Assembly: GCF_001267175.1 (NCBI RefSeq)
Contig: NZ_CP012358.1
Coordinates: forward strand, 1,032,501 to 1,096,500
Source of the DNA: Thiopseudomonas alkaliphila
Lineage (GTDB): Bacteria; Pseudomonadota; Gammaproteobacteria; Pseudomonadales; Pseudomonadaceae
Length of the DNA stretch: 64,000 nucleotides
Direction: 5' to 3'
Both the position numbers and the translations under genes were made by a program. Below the pieces are notes generated by a model. It saw only the letters and a list, made by a program, of their open reading frames with translations, did no database searches and had not been told where the DNA came from. Shown here piece after piece: positions 8,509 to 18,223 of the stretch (position 1 is the stretch's first letter; the number at the start of each line of letters is the position of its first letter).

Positions 8509-10104
8509 TCAATCTTGGAACAAAACTCCCGGCACCAATTGCTGTTGCGGGTCATAATACTGTGCTACCTGTCGAATCGCTTGTAAGCCAAGCTCGCCTT
8601 TTTCTTGCGCTAACCAAGGCGCATGATCACGCCCTACACCATGCTGGTGGCTAATGGTACCTTGCTGATCAACAATCACTTGGCTGGCTGCCATTTTTGC
8701 CGCCTGCCAACGCTGGTAAGTTGCGGCATAGCTATCTGCTACTGGCAGGATATAGGTGGTATAAATACTCGAGCCTTGGGCATAGACATGCGATAAATGA
8801 CTAAACACGTGAGTAGGCGTATCAAGCTTGGCTAAACTGGCACTAATTGCTTGCTCCATTTGCTGCATTAAGTGGCTAGTATTGCTCCATGGAGTCGCGG
8901 TCTCTAAGGTGTCCACCAGATAACCTAGTTGCCATAAAGCCTCGCGTAAGTACGGGGACTTAAAGCGATTTTCTAACCACTTAGCACCTAATTTTTTGCT
9001 AATAAATGCGACGCCCGAACGCTTTAATAGGGCATGGGTTTGCGCCAGTGCCAGCTTATTCTTAGCTTTGCTGCCAGTAACAGCAAAGGTTAGTAAGCAT
9101 TTTTGCGTCCCCATTCCGCGCCAGCCTAAATACTTATTCAGCCAATAAATTTGCTGCGGGCTAGCCGCTAAGGCAAGCTGAGTTTCGGTTTCAATCGGGT
9201 TTGAGAGACGCAACATAGAAAGCGCTACTTGCTCTTGTGCTAACTGACGCACCGCTGCTAGCGCTGTCTCCCAATCAGGTAAAAACACGCTAAAAAACTG
9301 CTCTTGCTCAGGTAGCTTAGAAACATTGACTTTAACTTGTGAAATAATCCCAAAGCGCCCCTCAGAACCCATCACCCATTCGCGCAAATCAGGGCCAGCT
9401 GCGGAGGCAGGAAAAGTAGGCAGCTCTAAAGGGCCGGCAAAGGTTTCCAAGATGCCACCAGCAAATAGTTGTTCGATTCGCCCGTAATTAAGCGATTGTT
9501 GGCCACTGGAGCGAGTCGCGACCCAGCCACCTAAAGTGGATAACTCCCAAGATTGCGGAAAATGCCCTAAGGTGTAGCCTTTGGCGCGTAACTGACTTTC
9601 AACTTCGGGGCCATTAGCACCCGGGCCAATTGTTGCCACGCAACTGAGCGGATCTAAGTCCAGCAACTGATTCATGCGCGCCAACGAAACCGTGATTATC
9701 GGGCGTTGATCAGGCAAAGGATTAATATGCCCAGCCACAGAAGTGCCGCCGCCATAAGGAATCAACACAATCTGTGCTTGTGCTGCCCAGGCCAATAACT
9801 CTCGAACTTCTGCTGGATTTTCAGGAAAGGCTACGCCATCGGGAAATAGGCCAAACTCGCCGGAGCGCATCGCTAACCAATCGGCAGCACTTTGTCCACG
9901 CGCATGGCGTACGCGTACTTCCGGATCCGTATTAACTAACCTATGATTCGGTGCTCGACTCGCTGGCACCTTAGCTAATACCTGCTCTAAGTTCGCATCT
10001 TGCAGCGGTGCTGCTTGACCGATGAGCTGCTGCAAAAAAGCAGCCCCATGCGTTGGTAAATCCAGATTTATTGCAGAACTGCCCCAGCCATTCCAGCGTC
10101 GCAT
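8509..10104 (-). CDS. FAD-binding oxidase, alkyl-DHAP synthase (ADAPS/AGPS)-like
   Basis: This 531 aa protein belongs to the FAD_binding_4/vanillyl-alcohol-oxidase superfamily. Three blocks match alkyldihydroxyacetonephosphate synthase rather than lactate or glycolate oxidases: RVRHARGQSAADWLAMRSG, PYGGGTSVAG (116-125) and STLGGWVATRSSGQQSLNYG. Near the C-terminus SHQHGVG (485-491) aligns with the SHHHGVG active-site stretch of the eukaryotic enzyme, with Gln in the middle His position. I start at the ATG at 10104, since GGAGGT lies seven bases upstream; an in-frame TTG five codons earlier overlaps that site. It is the first gene of the operon and is divergent from an AraC regulator. E. coli YgcU is a comparable protein of unknown substrate. 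Ether-lipid or glycerol-ether chemistry is an inference. Confidence 0.85.
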   Translation of the reverse strand: MRRWNGWGSSAINLDLPTHGAAFLQQLIGQAAPLQDANLEQVLAKVPASRAPNHRLVNTDPEVRVRHARGQSAADWLAMRSGEFGLFPDGVAFPENPAEVRELLAWAAQAQIVLIPYGGGTSVAGHINPLPDQRPIITVSLARMNQLLDLDPLSCVATIGPGANGPEVESQLRAKGYTLGHFPQSWELSTLGGWVATRSSGQQSLNYGRIEQLFAGGILETFAGPLELPTFPASAAGPDLREWVMGSEGRFGIISQVKVNVSKLPEQEQFFSVFLPDWETALAAVRQLAQEQVALSMLRLSNPIETETQLALAASPQQIYWLNKYLGWRGMGTQKCLLTFAVTGSKAKNKLALAQTHALLKRSGVAFISKKLGAKWLENRFKSPYLREALWQLGYLVDTLETATPWSNTSHLMQQMEQAISASLAKLDTPTHVFSHLSHVYAQGSSIYTTYILPVADSYAATYQRWQAAKMAASQVIVDQQGTISHQHGVGRDHAPWLAQEKGELGLQAIRQVAQYYDPQQQLVPGVLFQD

Positions 10105-10138
10105 TGCTACCACCTCCAAATCCCATCAGTCTGTCGAT

Positions 10139-10154
10139 AATAACTACAGTTATT
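10139..10154. promoter_or_regulatory. Palindrome in the divergent ADAPS-like/araC promoter region
   Basis: AATAACT-AC-AGTTATT is a perfect 7 bp inverted repeat with a 2 bp centre, 35 bp upstream of the minus-strand operon start and about 80 bp from the AraC gene. AraC proteins often use direct repeats, so the regulator that would bind here is uncertain. Confidence 0.35.
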
Positions 10155-10234
10155 GACGGTTTGGCAGTCCATAATTCCCATAAAGTAGCCAATCGCGCCA
10201 CTTTCTTCTAAAGTAAGGGAATCCAATAGTTCAA

Positions 10235-11248
10235 GTGACTACAATGCTCAAACACTCCTCTGTCGCAGTACTAGCGCGCTTCGTAAATTATGCGAAACAG
10301 CTCCAGATTAATCCTGAAGCTGCATTAATCGCTGCCGATATCTGCCCTAGCATCTTACAAGATAATAGTCAGCGCCTGCCGACACTCGCCTTAGAACAGG
10401 TGCTGCTAGAGTTGGCTGCACAAAGCCAAGACCCGTTATTTGGCTTGCATGCAGCACAGTCTATTCAGCCTGCCTCGTGGAGCATTTTGGGTTATATCAC
10501 CATGAATTGCGCCACCCTTGGGCAAGCGATTGAGCGCATTATTCCTTACGAAGCATTGGTTGGTGATAGTGGCTATAGTGAAATTCACTCCCATCAAGAT
10601 ACGCTAGAGCTAATCTGGCACTGCCGGCATCAATCAGTCATTGCCAGTCGACATCTTGCGGAAAATGTCTTAGCTGCCTGGCTAAGTTACGCGCAACATT
10701 TAACCGGCACGCAGCATGCGCCACTACAGGTTAATTTTATCCATGCCGCTGCCAGTGACCTAGCTGCTTATCACGCGGTGTTTAATTGTGCACTTAACTT
10801 TAATCAACCGCGTAACAGCTTAGTCATTCCTTTGGATTACATGAACCTGCCATTGCAACAGGCGGATGCCCATTTACTGAATACGCTAGAACAGCATGCC
10901 AGTCAGTTACTAATAGCTAATGCGCTTAAGCAGAACTGTATTAGCCAACAAGTGCAAAACTATTTACAAACCCATTTAGCACAAGAGTCACTTAACAAAC
11001 AACAAGTCGCCGAACACTTGCAACTGAGCGTGCGAACCTTAGATCGCCGTTTACAAAAAGCCGGCACTAGCTTTCAGCAGCTATTGGATCAAACCCGAAT
11101 ACAACAAGCTGAATATCTACTGCTGCATTCAGACCTAACCCTGCTAGAAATAGCCGATGCACTGGGCTTTAGCGAGTCACGCTCATTCTTCCGCCACTTC
11201 AAAAAGCACAAACAAACCACCCCGCTCGTTTTTAGACAGCAGCATTAA
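10235..11248 (+). CDS. AraC-family transcriptional regulator
   Basis: This 337 aa protein has an N-terminal Arabinose_bd-type sensor domain (LARFVNYAKQLQINPEAAL onward, to about residue 200) and a C-terminal double helix-turn-helix of about 100 residues (LSVRTLDRRLQKAGTSFQQLL, then LTLLEIADALGFSESRSFFRHFK). It is divergent from the ADAPS-like/GlpD-like/FGGY operon, with 130 bp between starts, so it is the likely local regulator of that operon. The start could be the GTG at 10235 or the ATG at 10244; neither has a strong ribosome site. Its effector is unknown. Confidence 0.88.
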   Translation: MTTMLKHSSVAVLARFVNYAKQLQINPEAALIAADICPSILQDNSQRLPTLALEQVLLELAAQSQDPLFGLHAAQSIQPASWSILGYITMNCATLGQAIERIIPYEALVGDSGYSEIHSHQDTLELIWHCRHQSVIASRHLAENVLAAWLSYAQHLTGTQHAPLQVNFIHAAASDLAAYHAVFNCALNFNQPRNSLVIPLDYMNLPLQQADAHLLNTLEQHASQLLIANALKQNCISQQVQNYLQTHLAQESLNKQQVAEHLQLSVRTLDRRLQKAGTSFQQLLDQTRIQQAEYLLLHSDLTLLEIADALGFSESRSFFRHFKKHKQTTPLVFRQQH

Positions 11249-11258
11249 TAGCCATTGT

Positions 11259-11906
11259 TTAAGCAGGAAACTCCACAACCGGGTCATCCTCTTGCCATGG
11301 CTGATATTTATGCATGACTTGCAAAAACAAAGGATGCTGCAGCCAGGCATTTAGCCAGCGCTGCAAGTTGGGATAAGGCAGCTCAGCAAATACCTGCCGA
11401 TCGACATGGGCGAACTGGCGAATAAACGGCATGATACCGATATCGGCAAGACTGATTTTATCGCCTAAGAGAAAACTCTGATTTAGCAGCAACTGCTCCA
11501 ACTGCTGCAAGAAAACCTCGCCTTGCAGCCGATATTCGAGCTGAGTCATTTCAGGATAGCGATCAGCGTATTTATAGCGATCTAACCAATGCTTAAACTG
11601 CCGATCATTCTGCTCAACTAATGCGTAGCCTTGAGTCAAGGTAGATTCATCAAGTAACTGCTGTGGATCCTGCTGCTGCAAAGCCCAGCGCATAATATCA
11701 AGACTTTCATCAATCACTTGCCCATCGGGCAGTTGCAAAACAGGTACTGTGCCTTTGGGACTAATTGCCAACATCTGCGCTGGCTTGTTGCGCAACACAA
11801 TCTCCCGCAACTCAACCTGCAACCCTGCAAATAAAATCCCTAATCGCGCACGCATCGCATAGGGGCAACGGCGGAAGGAATAAAGAATAGGAAAATTAAA
11901 ACCCAT
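11259..11906 (-). CDS. Glutathione S-transferase family protein
   Basis: This 215 aa protein has an N-terminal thioredoxin-fold domain containing RRCPYAMRARL with Cys14, as in glutaredoxin-like or omega/beta GSTs, then PKGTVPVLQLPDG (the cis-Pro glutathione-binding loop) and DESLDIM. The C-terminal domain is helical, with LLGDKISLADIGIMPF. Cytosolic thiol transferase or dehalogenase chemistry is possible; the substrate is unknown. In Pseudomonas a GST gene also sits near the tRNA-Glu/Gly pair. It ends ten bases from the convergent AraC gene. Confidence 0.88.
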   Translation of the reverse strand: MGFNFPILYSFRRCPYAMRARLGILFAGLQVELREIVLRNKPAQMLAISPKGTVPVLQLPDGQVIDESLDIMRWALQQQDPQQLLDESTLTQGYALVEQNDRQFKHWLDRYKYADRYPEMTQLEYRLQGEVFLQQLEQLLLNQSFLLGDKISLADIGIMPFIRQFAHVDRQVFAELPYPNLQRWLNAWLQHPLFLQVMHKYQPWQEDDPVVEFPA

Positions 11907-11944
11907 ATAAAGTTACCGATTATTAATCGCCTACAAAAGCGATC

Positions 11945-12568
11945 TCAACGCAAGCTGTTCAACGCCTTAAGATGCAACTTAAAAAGATTAACCAATAACT
12001 GATAGCTAGGCTCTCTTTGCCTTGCCGCTAAACATGCCTGAGCCATCTTCTCGCCAGAAACAGCAGCCCATTCAAATGCATAACCATGCAAAGCCACTAG
12101 CTGATCAAAAAAGACTCTTTGCGTACGGCCGTTACCTTCACGAAAAGCATGAATAGCATTTATTCGGCCAAAGTAATAAGCAACTCTTTGAATAAGGGCT
12201 GGCTTAGCAAGATTTGCTAATAAGTTCTCAGCATGCAATTCAGAGAAGATTTCATTCGCTACTTTTTCAATTAATTGGTAGGGTAAAAAAAGCTGACCAC
12301 CCTTAGAAATTTCAGTCAACCTGACCTGTCCAGCCCAAGGATAAATATCTGCAAATAACGCCTGATGAATGGCTGATAGATGCGCTAGATTAAAATCACC
12401 TGCAATAGGACTTTTTATTAACTCTGCAAGATTAATGGCAACACCTTCTTGCTCAGCCTCATTTAGCAACTTGGTATCTTGAATATTTAAGCAGTTAATT
12501 AAACAGGTGGAATTAGCTTGTAAATAGGGATCTTCTTCTTGAAGATCATAGTTCTCATAGCCTTCCAT
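11945..12568 (-). CDS. Fic-domain toxin (FicT/VbhT-like AMP transferase)
   Basis: This 207 aa protein has the full Fic active-site loop HAFREGNGRTQR at residues 140-151. His140 is the catalytic residue; consensus is HPF, and Ala replaces Pro here. The upstream Fic segment IYPWAGQVRLTEISKGG, which forms the target-docking flap, is present. Such proteins transfer AMP from ATP to hydroxyl groups on targets such as GyrB/ParE. Its ATG abuts the stop of the 61-codon gene upstream, a class I antitoxin, so the pair is a toxin-antitoxin module. Autoinhibition comes from the antitoxin rather than this protein. Confidence 0.92.
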   Translation of the reverse strand: MEGYENYDLQEEDPYLQANSTCLINCLNIQDTKLLNEAEQEGVAINLAELIKSPIAGDFNLAHLSAIHQALFADIYPWAGQVRLTEISKGGQLFLPYQLIEKVANEIFSELHAENLLANLAKPALIQRVAYYFGRINAIHAFREGNGRTQRVFFDQLVALHGYAFEWAAVSGEKMAQACLAARQREPSYQLLVNLFKLHLKALNSLR

Positions 12569-12754
12569 TTAGCTTTTTAGCTGAGAGTACTTAGCTAACC
12601 ATTTTGCCCGCAACGAAGCAGCACTCACCTGCCCTTGAACAATCCGCAGCATTGCTTGCTGCTGCTTTGCTGTAAGGACGATACCCTCAATAGCCATAGA
12701 CCCAATAGCTTGATTGACTTTAAATACTGCTTCTTGTTCTGATAGAACGCTCAT
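12569..12754 (-). CDS. FicA/VbhA-family antitoxin
   Basis: This 61 aa protein contains SMAIEG at residues 19-24, the inhibitory helix motif (S/T)xxxE(G/N) of class I Fic antitoxins, in which Glu23 would block ATP gamma-phosphate binding by the Fic partner. VbhA-family antitoxins have this size and this position directly upstream of the toxin gene. A ribosome site (AGGAGA) precedes the ATG. Recognition of the pair is firm because both the motif and the partner are present; chromosomal location suggests a degenerate stress module or a remnant of mobile DNA. Confidence 0.9.
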   Translation of the reverse strand: MSVLSEQEAVFKVNQAIGSMAIEGIVLTAKQQQAMLRIVQGQVSAASLRAKWLAKYSQLKS

Positions 12755-13014
12755 CTAAACTCTCCTAAGCAAAACTACCCTTGCCTGCAGAATAGAGCAA
12801 TGAGTCCGAACACTCAACTAGTTGCTGATAAATAGATTAGCTTATCAGCCTTCAATCACTGTAGAAAGTCGCTTACTGTTTAAGCAGCGCAGTTTCAAGA
12901 ATTAAACGCTGTCGCCTTAGCTAAAACTAAAAATTATTATTTCAAACTATAAGTAGGCCATGCCAACTATGCCGTTACTTAGAGACACCTTTGAAGCAAT
13001 AAAAACTGCAGACG
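12755..13014. other. Gap between the antitoxin gene and the tRNA terminator
   Basis: About 260 bases contain no credible gene on either strand. It must hold the promoter of the Fic pair on the minus strand; AT-rich segments are present but I could not choose a convincing -35/-10 pair. No repeats or att-like copies of the tRNA ends were seen here. Confidence 0.5.
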
Positions 13015-13042
13015 AAAAAAAAGAGTCTTTCGACTCTTTTTT
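13015..13042 (-). terminator. Terminator of the tRNA-Glu/tRNA-Gly transcript
   Basis: The stem AAAAAAGAGTC (13017-13027) with GACTCTTTTTT (13032-13042) and loop TTTC gives a minus-strand hairpin followed by a T tract, 24 bases after the tRNA-Gly CCA end. Confidence 0.9.
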
Positions 13043-13065
13043 ATAATTCAGCTTATCGCTAAATT

Positions 13066-13141
<76 letters not shown>

Positions 13142-13147
13142 AGAATG

Positions 13148-13223
13148 TGGCGTCCCCTAGGGGGTTCGAACCCCTGTTACCGCCGTGAAAGGGCGGTGTC
13201 CTAGGCCTCTAGACGAAGGGGAC
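13148..13223 (-). tRNA. tRNA-Glu (TTC)
   Basis: This is a 76-base tRNA with encoded CCA. The acceptor arm is GTCCCCT/AGGGGAC, the anticodon stem is CCGCC/GGCGG around loop CTTTCAC (anticodon TTC), and the T-loop is GTTCGAACC. It is first in the two-tRNA operon driven by the promoter at 13298-13326. Confidence 0.97.
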
Positions 13224-13297
13224 GCAGGTTGGAAACTTGGTTTCCTACTTCTTAAAACGACTAAGCTTTTGCTTGTTTGTCTCTGGAAGTGGCGCGT

Positions 13298-13326
13298 ATA
13301 TTAGAGTAGATTTCAGGATCCGTCAA
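13298..13326 (-). promoter_or_regulatory. Strong sigma-70 promoter of the tRNA operon
   Basis: On the minus strand, TTGACG (13321-13326) and TAATAT (13298-13303) are separated by exactly 17 bases and followed by the GC-rich discriminator ACGCGCC. This is the form expected of stable-RNA promoters under stringent (ppGpp) control. It sits about 75 bases upstream of tRNA-Glu. Confidence 0.85.
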
Positions 13327-13351
13327 GCACTTTTATTAAAATATTTTAAAA

Positions 13352-13765
13352 TCACTGTTTGGCGGTTAATACGGGCATAAATAACAGCTCAACCTCGGTT
13401 GCCCAATCAAAGCTTTCGCCCTGCTCTAGCGCGGCAAAGCGACGATCTTCTAACTGTTGGAACAGCTCAATTTCAGCATCTGGCATATAGTGCAAACAAT
13501 CACCGCCAAAAAACCAGAGTAAATCCCGTGGCACCAGATGAGCAATCTGCGGATAACGCTGAAAAATCTGGCAGATAATTTCTTGCCCTAAATACAAATC
13601 TGCTTGGCTTTGCTGCAACTCTGCAACCATTTCATCAAAGCGCTCAATAAACAGCTCGCTATTGCCCTCTGGCATCAGCTCGATCTCTTGCTCAGCCACC
13701 GCCTGCAACACGGTGCGCACGTGGGCTAATAAGCTGAGTTGATGCTGCAAATAACTATCGGACAT
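13352..13765 (-). CDS. PA2817-like conserved hypothetical protein
   Basis: This 137 aa acidic soluble protein has no signal peptide or membrane segment. Recognisable features are a helical N-terminus rich in Glu and Gln and the segment LVPRDLLWFFGGDCLHYMPDAEI. It resembles the Pseudomonas-restricted PA2817 family, which also lies beside a tRNA-Glu/Gly pair. No function is known and none is assigned. Confidence 0.75.
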   Translation of the reverse strand: MSDSYLQHQLSLLAHVRTVLQAVAEQEIELMPEGNSELFIERFDEMVAELQQSQADLYLGQEIICQIFQRYPQIAHLVPRDLLWFFGGDCLHYMPDAEIELFQQLEDRRFAALEQGESFDWATEVELLFMPVLTAKQ

Positions 13766-13853
13766 GTCCTACCCTCCATAAAACTGCGGCGTAGAATAGC
13801 GCAGTTTGCTTGTTCTCGCTGAATTGATTGGCTTGACTGGTATTTCCAGTCAA

Positions 13854-13890
13854 TAAAAAAAGCCCCCAAGTCCGAAGACTTGAGGGCTTT
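13854..13890 (-). terminator. Terminator of the fadBA operon
   Basis: The stem of AAGCCC.CAAGTC type (13860-13872 with 13877-13890, loop CGAA) is followed on the minus strand by TTTTTTT. It lies 35 bases after the fadA stop. Confidence 0.88.
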
Positions 13891-13924
13891 ACCCTAAGAC
13901 GACCAGCTATGCAGCTAGATAGGG

Positions 13925-15115
<1,191 letters not shown>

Positions 15116-15130
15116 CTAATCTGTCCGCAA

Positions 15131-17278
15131 TTAACCGAAGAACTTCTGGCCATTTTTAGCCATTTCACGAAGTTTTTCAGTTGGATGGTATAGCGGTCCT
15201 AAATCTGCATACTTGTCAGCTAAGGCCACAAATTCGGCTACACCGATGCTATCAATGTAACGTAACGCACCACCACGGAATGGAGGGAAACCAATACCGT
15301 AGATCAAGCCCATATCGGCTTCAGCTGCGGTTTCAACAATGCCATCTTCTAGGCAGCGTACGGTTTCTAAGCACAGAGGAATCATCATCCAGTTAATGAT
15401 GTCTTCGTCGGTTAGCTCTAGGTTTTCGTAAACAATTGGGGCTAATACGTCTTTAATCGACTCATCCACCACCTTTTTCGGCTTGCCACGCTTATCCGTT
15501 TCGTAAGCGTAGAAACCTTTACCGTTTTTCTGACCTAAACGATCAGCTTCGTATAAGGCATCAACCGCTGAACGACGCTCGTCCTTCATACGATCTGGGA
15601 AACCTTCAGCCATTACGTCACGGCCATGGTGACCGGTATCAATTCCCACTACGTCCATCAGGTACGCAGGCCCCATAGGCCAGCCAAAACGCTCCATGAT
15701 TTTATCGATGCGGACAAAATCTACACCAGCGCTGACTAACTTGGCGAAACCACCAAAGTAAGGGAAGAGTACGCGGTTAACTAAGAAGCCTGGGCAGTCA
15801 TTAACCACGATTGGGTTTTTACCCATTTTCTTAGCGTAAGCTACTGTCGTTGCTACCGCTTCTTCTGAGGAGTGCTCACCACGAATCACTTCAACCAATG
15901 GCATCATGTGCACTGGGTTAAAGAAGTGCATACCGACAAAGTTTTCTGGGCGCTTCAGCGCTTTTGCCAGCAGGTTAATTGAGATTGTTGAGGTGTTAGA
16001 AGCCAGAATAGTGTTCTCGCTAACATTTTGCTCAACTTCTGCCAGCACTGCGTGCTTAACTTTCGGGTTTTCAACTACTGCTTCAACCACCAGATCCACA
16101 GTATTAAAGTCACCGTAGGATAAGGTTGGGCGAATACGATTTAATGCCTCAGCCATTTTCAGTGGAGTTAAGCGCTTACGCTCAACACGCTTAGCAAATA
16201 ACTTAGCGGCTTCTTCTAGACCGGTTTCGATACCCGCTTCATTGATGTCTTTCATCAAAATTGGGGTACCTTTGAGGGCTGACTGGTAAGCAATACCGCC
16301 ACCCATGATGCCAGCACCTAAAACTGCAGACATTTTTACGTCGGATGCTAGTTTGTCGTACTCTTTCGCTTTGTGCTTAAGTGCCTGATCATTAAGGAAC
16401 AGACCCACTAAGCTAGCCGCTACTGAGGTTTTAGCTAATTTAGCAAAGCCTTTAGCTTCTACTTCTAATGCTTTATCACGGCCCATGTTGGCCGCTTTTT
16501 GCATGGTTTTAATCGCTTCAACTGGCGCTGGGTAGTTGGGGCCTGCTTTACCAGCCACAAAACCTTTAGCGGTTTCAAACGCCATCATTTGCTCAATGGC
16601 ATTTAATTTTAGCTTTTCTAACTTCGGCTGACGCTTAGCTTTATAGTCTAGCTCGCCTGCAATAGCACGCTTAAGTAAGTCTAAAGCAGCTGGCTTTAAC
16701 TGATCCTGGCTCACGACCACATCAACTAAACCAACTTTCAGCGCTTCTTCAGCACGGCCTTCTTTACCGGCTGCGATCCACTCAATGGCGTTATCAGCAC
16801 CAATTAGGCGCGGCATACGCACAGTTCCACCGAAGCCTGGGTAGATACCTAACTTAACTTCTGGCAAGCCGACTTTGGCGCCATCAGCCAGTACGCGGTA
16901 ATCAGCCGCCATACACATTTCTAGACCACCGCCTAAGGCAATACCATTAATGGCAACTGCGGTAGGTACAGCTAAGTCTTCAAAGGCATTAAAGATTTGG
17001 TTGGCTTCTAGAGTGAACTGAGCCAGCTCTTCTTCGCTGCGGTTAAAGTTATCGGCAAACTCGGTAATGTCAGCACCAACAATAAATACGTCTTTACCAC
17101 TGCTAACTAATACACCTTTAACCGAACTATCAGCCGCGATGGCGCTAGTGGCTGCTTGTAATTCTTCTAAAGTTTGACGGTTAAACTTGTTTACGGACTC
17201 ACCATTGAGGTCAAATTTTAACTCAACGATGCCATCTTCAAGTGCCTTAACCGTGATGGCTTTACCTTCGTAAATCAT
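15131..17278 (-). CDS. fadB: Fatty acid oxidation complex alpha subunit (enoyl-CoA hydratase / 3-hydroxyacyl-CoA dehydrogenase)
   Basis: This 715 aa multifunctional enzyme hydrates trans-2-enoyl-CoA and oxidises L-3-hydroxyacyl-CoA with NAD; an epimerase/isomerase activity is typical. The N-terminal crotonase domain shows [19 protein letters not shown] and [15 protein letters not shown], containing the two catalytic Glu residues. The dehydrogenase domain has the NAD motif [13 protein letters not shown] near residue 320, followed by the catalytic region [14 protein letters not shown] start at the ATG at 17278, giving [16 protein letters not shown] as in Pseudomonas FadB; a TTG one codon earlier is ignored. 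GGAGA precedes it. A PsrA-like palindrome lies about 95 bp upstream. Confidence 0.97.
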   Translation of the reverse strand: MIYEGKAITVKALEDGIVELKFDLNGESVNKFNRQTLEELQAATSAIAADSSVKGVLVSSGKDVFIVGADITEFADNFNRSEEELAQFTLEANQIFNAFEDLAVPTAVAINGIALGGGLEMCMAADYRVLADGAKVGLPEVKLGIYPGFGGTVRMPRLIGADNAIEWIAAGKEGRAEEALKVGLVDVVVSQDQLKPAALDLLKRAIAGELDYKAKRQPKLEKLKLNAIEQMMAFETAKGFVAGKAGPNYPAPVEAIKTMQKAANMGRDKALEVEAKGFAKLAKTSVAASLVGLFLNDQALKHKAKEYDKLASDVKMSAVLGAGIMGGGIAYQSALKGTPILMKDINEAGIETGLEEAAKLFAKRVERKRLTPLKMAEALNRIRPTLSYGDFNTVDLVVEAVVENPKVKHAVLAEVEQNVSENTILASNTSTISINLLAKALKRPENFVGMHFFNPVHMMPLVEVIRGEHSSEEAVATTVAYAKKMGKNPIVVNDCPGFLVNRVLFPYFGGFAKLVSAGVDFVRIDKIMERFGWPMGPAYLMDVVGIDTGHHGRDVMAEGFPDRMKDERRSAVDALYEADRLGQKNGKGFYAYETDKRGKPKKVVDESIKDVLAPIVYENLELTDEDIINWMMIPLCLETVRCLEDGIVETAAEADMGLIYGIGFPPFRGGALRYIDSIGVAEFVALADKYADLGPLYHPTEKLREMAKNGQKFFG

Positions 17279-17630
17279 CAACTGATCTCCACGCTAGGGA
17301 AGCTGAACAAGAACATCGAGTCCAAAGCCCTTTGCTGCTTTAGTTCGATGCATGAGCGACAAAATAGTTTTCATACGCTCGTTTGATTTGGTGTACACAC
17401 TTTCAAGAAAATAACCGCGCTTGTCAATCAAAGCGCCGAGTTTTTCTGTAATAAAACTTATAAACCTTTGTGATTACAGACTAAAGAATTAGTTTCCTTA
17501 CTCCCAACCTCGCTTTTGCCGAACAGTTTTTACTCCACTTGCGGCAATGCGTGCAGTCCATTTATTTTTCCAGTAGTCTAGCCTTAAGATGTTAAAGCGC
17601 CTCTGCGTTAATCCCTTAAGGAGAGTCACC
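17279..17630. other. Divergent control region between fadB and usp
   Basis: About 350 bases carry no gene. The fadB side has a PsrA-like site (17372-17385) and, further upstream on the minus strand, a TTGACA without an obvious -10. The usp side has only a good ribosome site at 17618-17623. Nothing else was recognised. Confidence 0.5.
17372..17385 (-). promoter_or_regulatory. Candidate PsrA operator upstream of fadBA
   Basis: On the minus strand the sequence CAAAC-GAGC-GTATG matches the PsrA-type palindrome (C/G)AAAC-N2-4-GTTT(G/C) with one mismatch in the right arm. PsrA is the fatty-acid-responsive TetR repressor reported to control fadBA5 in Pseudomonas aeruginosa. Location fits; binding is inferred. 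Confidence 0.45.
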
Positions 17631-18086
17631 ATGTGCTACACACATATTCTGGTTGCAACTGACCTTGCTGAAGACTGCCATCCCGTACTAGAGCGTGCCA
17701 ATGCAATTGCCGAACGCTTTGATTGCATGTTGTCTTTTTTACATGTAGTTGAACCCATGTCCGTAGCCTTTGGCGCCGATGTACCGATGGACTTATCACT
17801 ACTACAAGAGCAACAAACCGAGCAAGCACGGGAAAAGCTCGAAGCCTTTACAGCAGGTTTTCCACGGATCACCCCCGACCACTGCCATTTACGCGTAGGC
17901 CAGCCAAAACATGAAATTCATGAAATGGCCAGGGAACAAAAGGTTGATTTGATTGTAGTTGGCAGTCATGGACGCCATGGTCTAGCCCTGCTATTGGGCT
18001 CTACTACCAATGATGTGTTATCCAAGGCACCCTGTGATGTACTCGCGGTTGCCCTCAATAAGCAAGAAACAGAAGACACTGAGTAG
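17631..18086 (+). CDS. Universal stress protein (UspA family)
   Basis: This 151 aa single-domain Usp starts MCYTHILVATDL. The ATP-binding signature G-2x-G-9x-G(S/T) appears as VGSHGRHGLALLLGSTTNDVL. I chose the ATG at 17631 because AAGGAG (17618-17623) is ideally spaced and the upstream 14 codons do not resemble the family. Such proteins bind nucleotides and support survival in stationary phase or low oxygen. It stands alone between fadBA and ggt with its own terminator. Confidence 0.93.
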   Translation: MCYTHILVATDLAEDCHPVLERANAIAERFDCMLSFLHVVEPMSVAFGADVPMDLSLLQEQQTEQAREKLEAFTAGFPRITPDHCHLRVGQPKHEIHEMAREQKVDLIVVGSHGRHGLALLLGSTTNDVLSKAPCDVLAVALNKQETEDTE

Positions 18087-18111
18087 TAAAAGCACCGCTC
18101 TCTTTTTCGCT

Positions 18112-18138
18112 AAAGCCAGCACAACTGCTGGCTTTTTT
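18112..18138 (+). terminator. Terminator of usp
   Basis: The stem AAGCCAGC/GCTGGCTT (18113-18120 with 18127-18134) with loop ACAACT is followed by a T run. Confidence 0.88.
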
Positions 18139-18223
18139 ACGTCAAGCATTACTTATCGCTAACAGACAGTATTCAAGCATTCGTTTTAAATACCACGCTT
18201 AACTAGAATAAAGAGTCTTCGGT

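Noticed and set aside
17440..17460. TTGACA on the minus strand as the fadB promoter
   Set aside because: No acceptable -10 element occurs 16-18 bases downstream, so it was not called.
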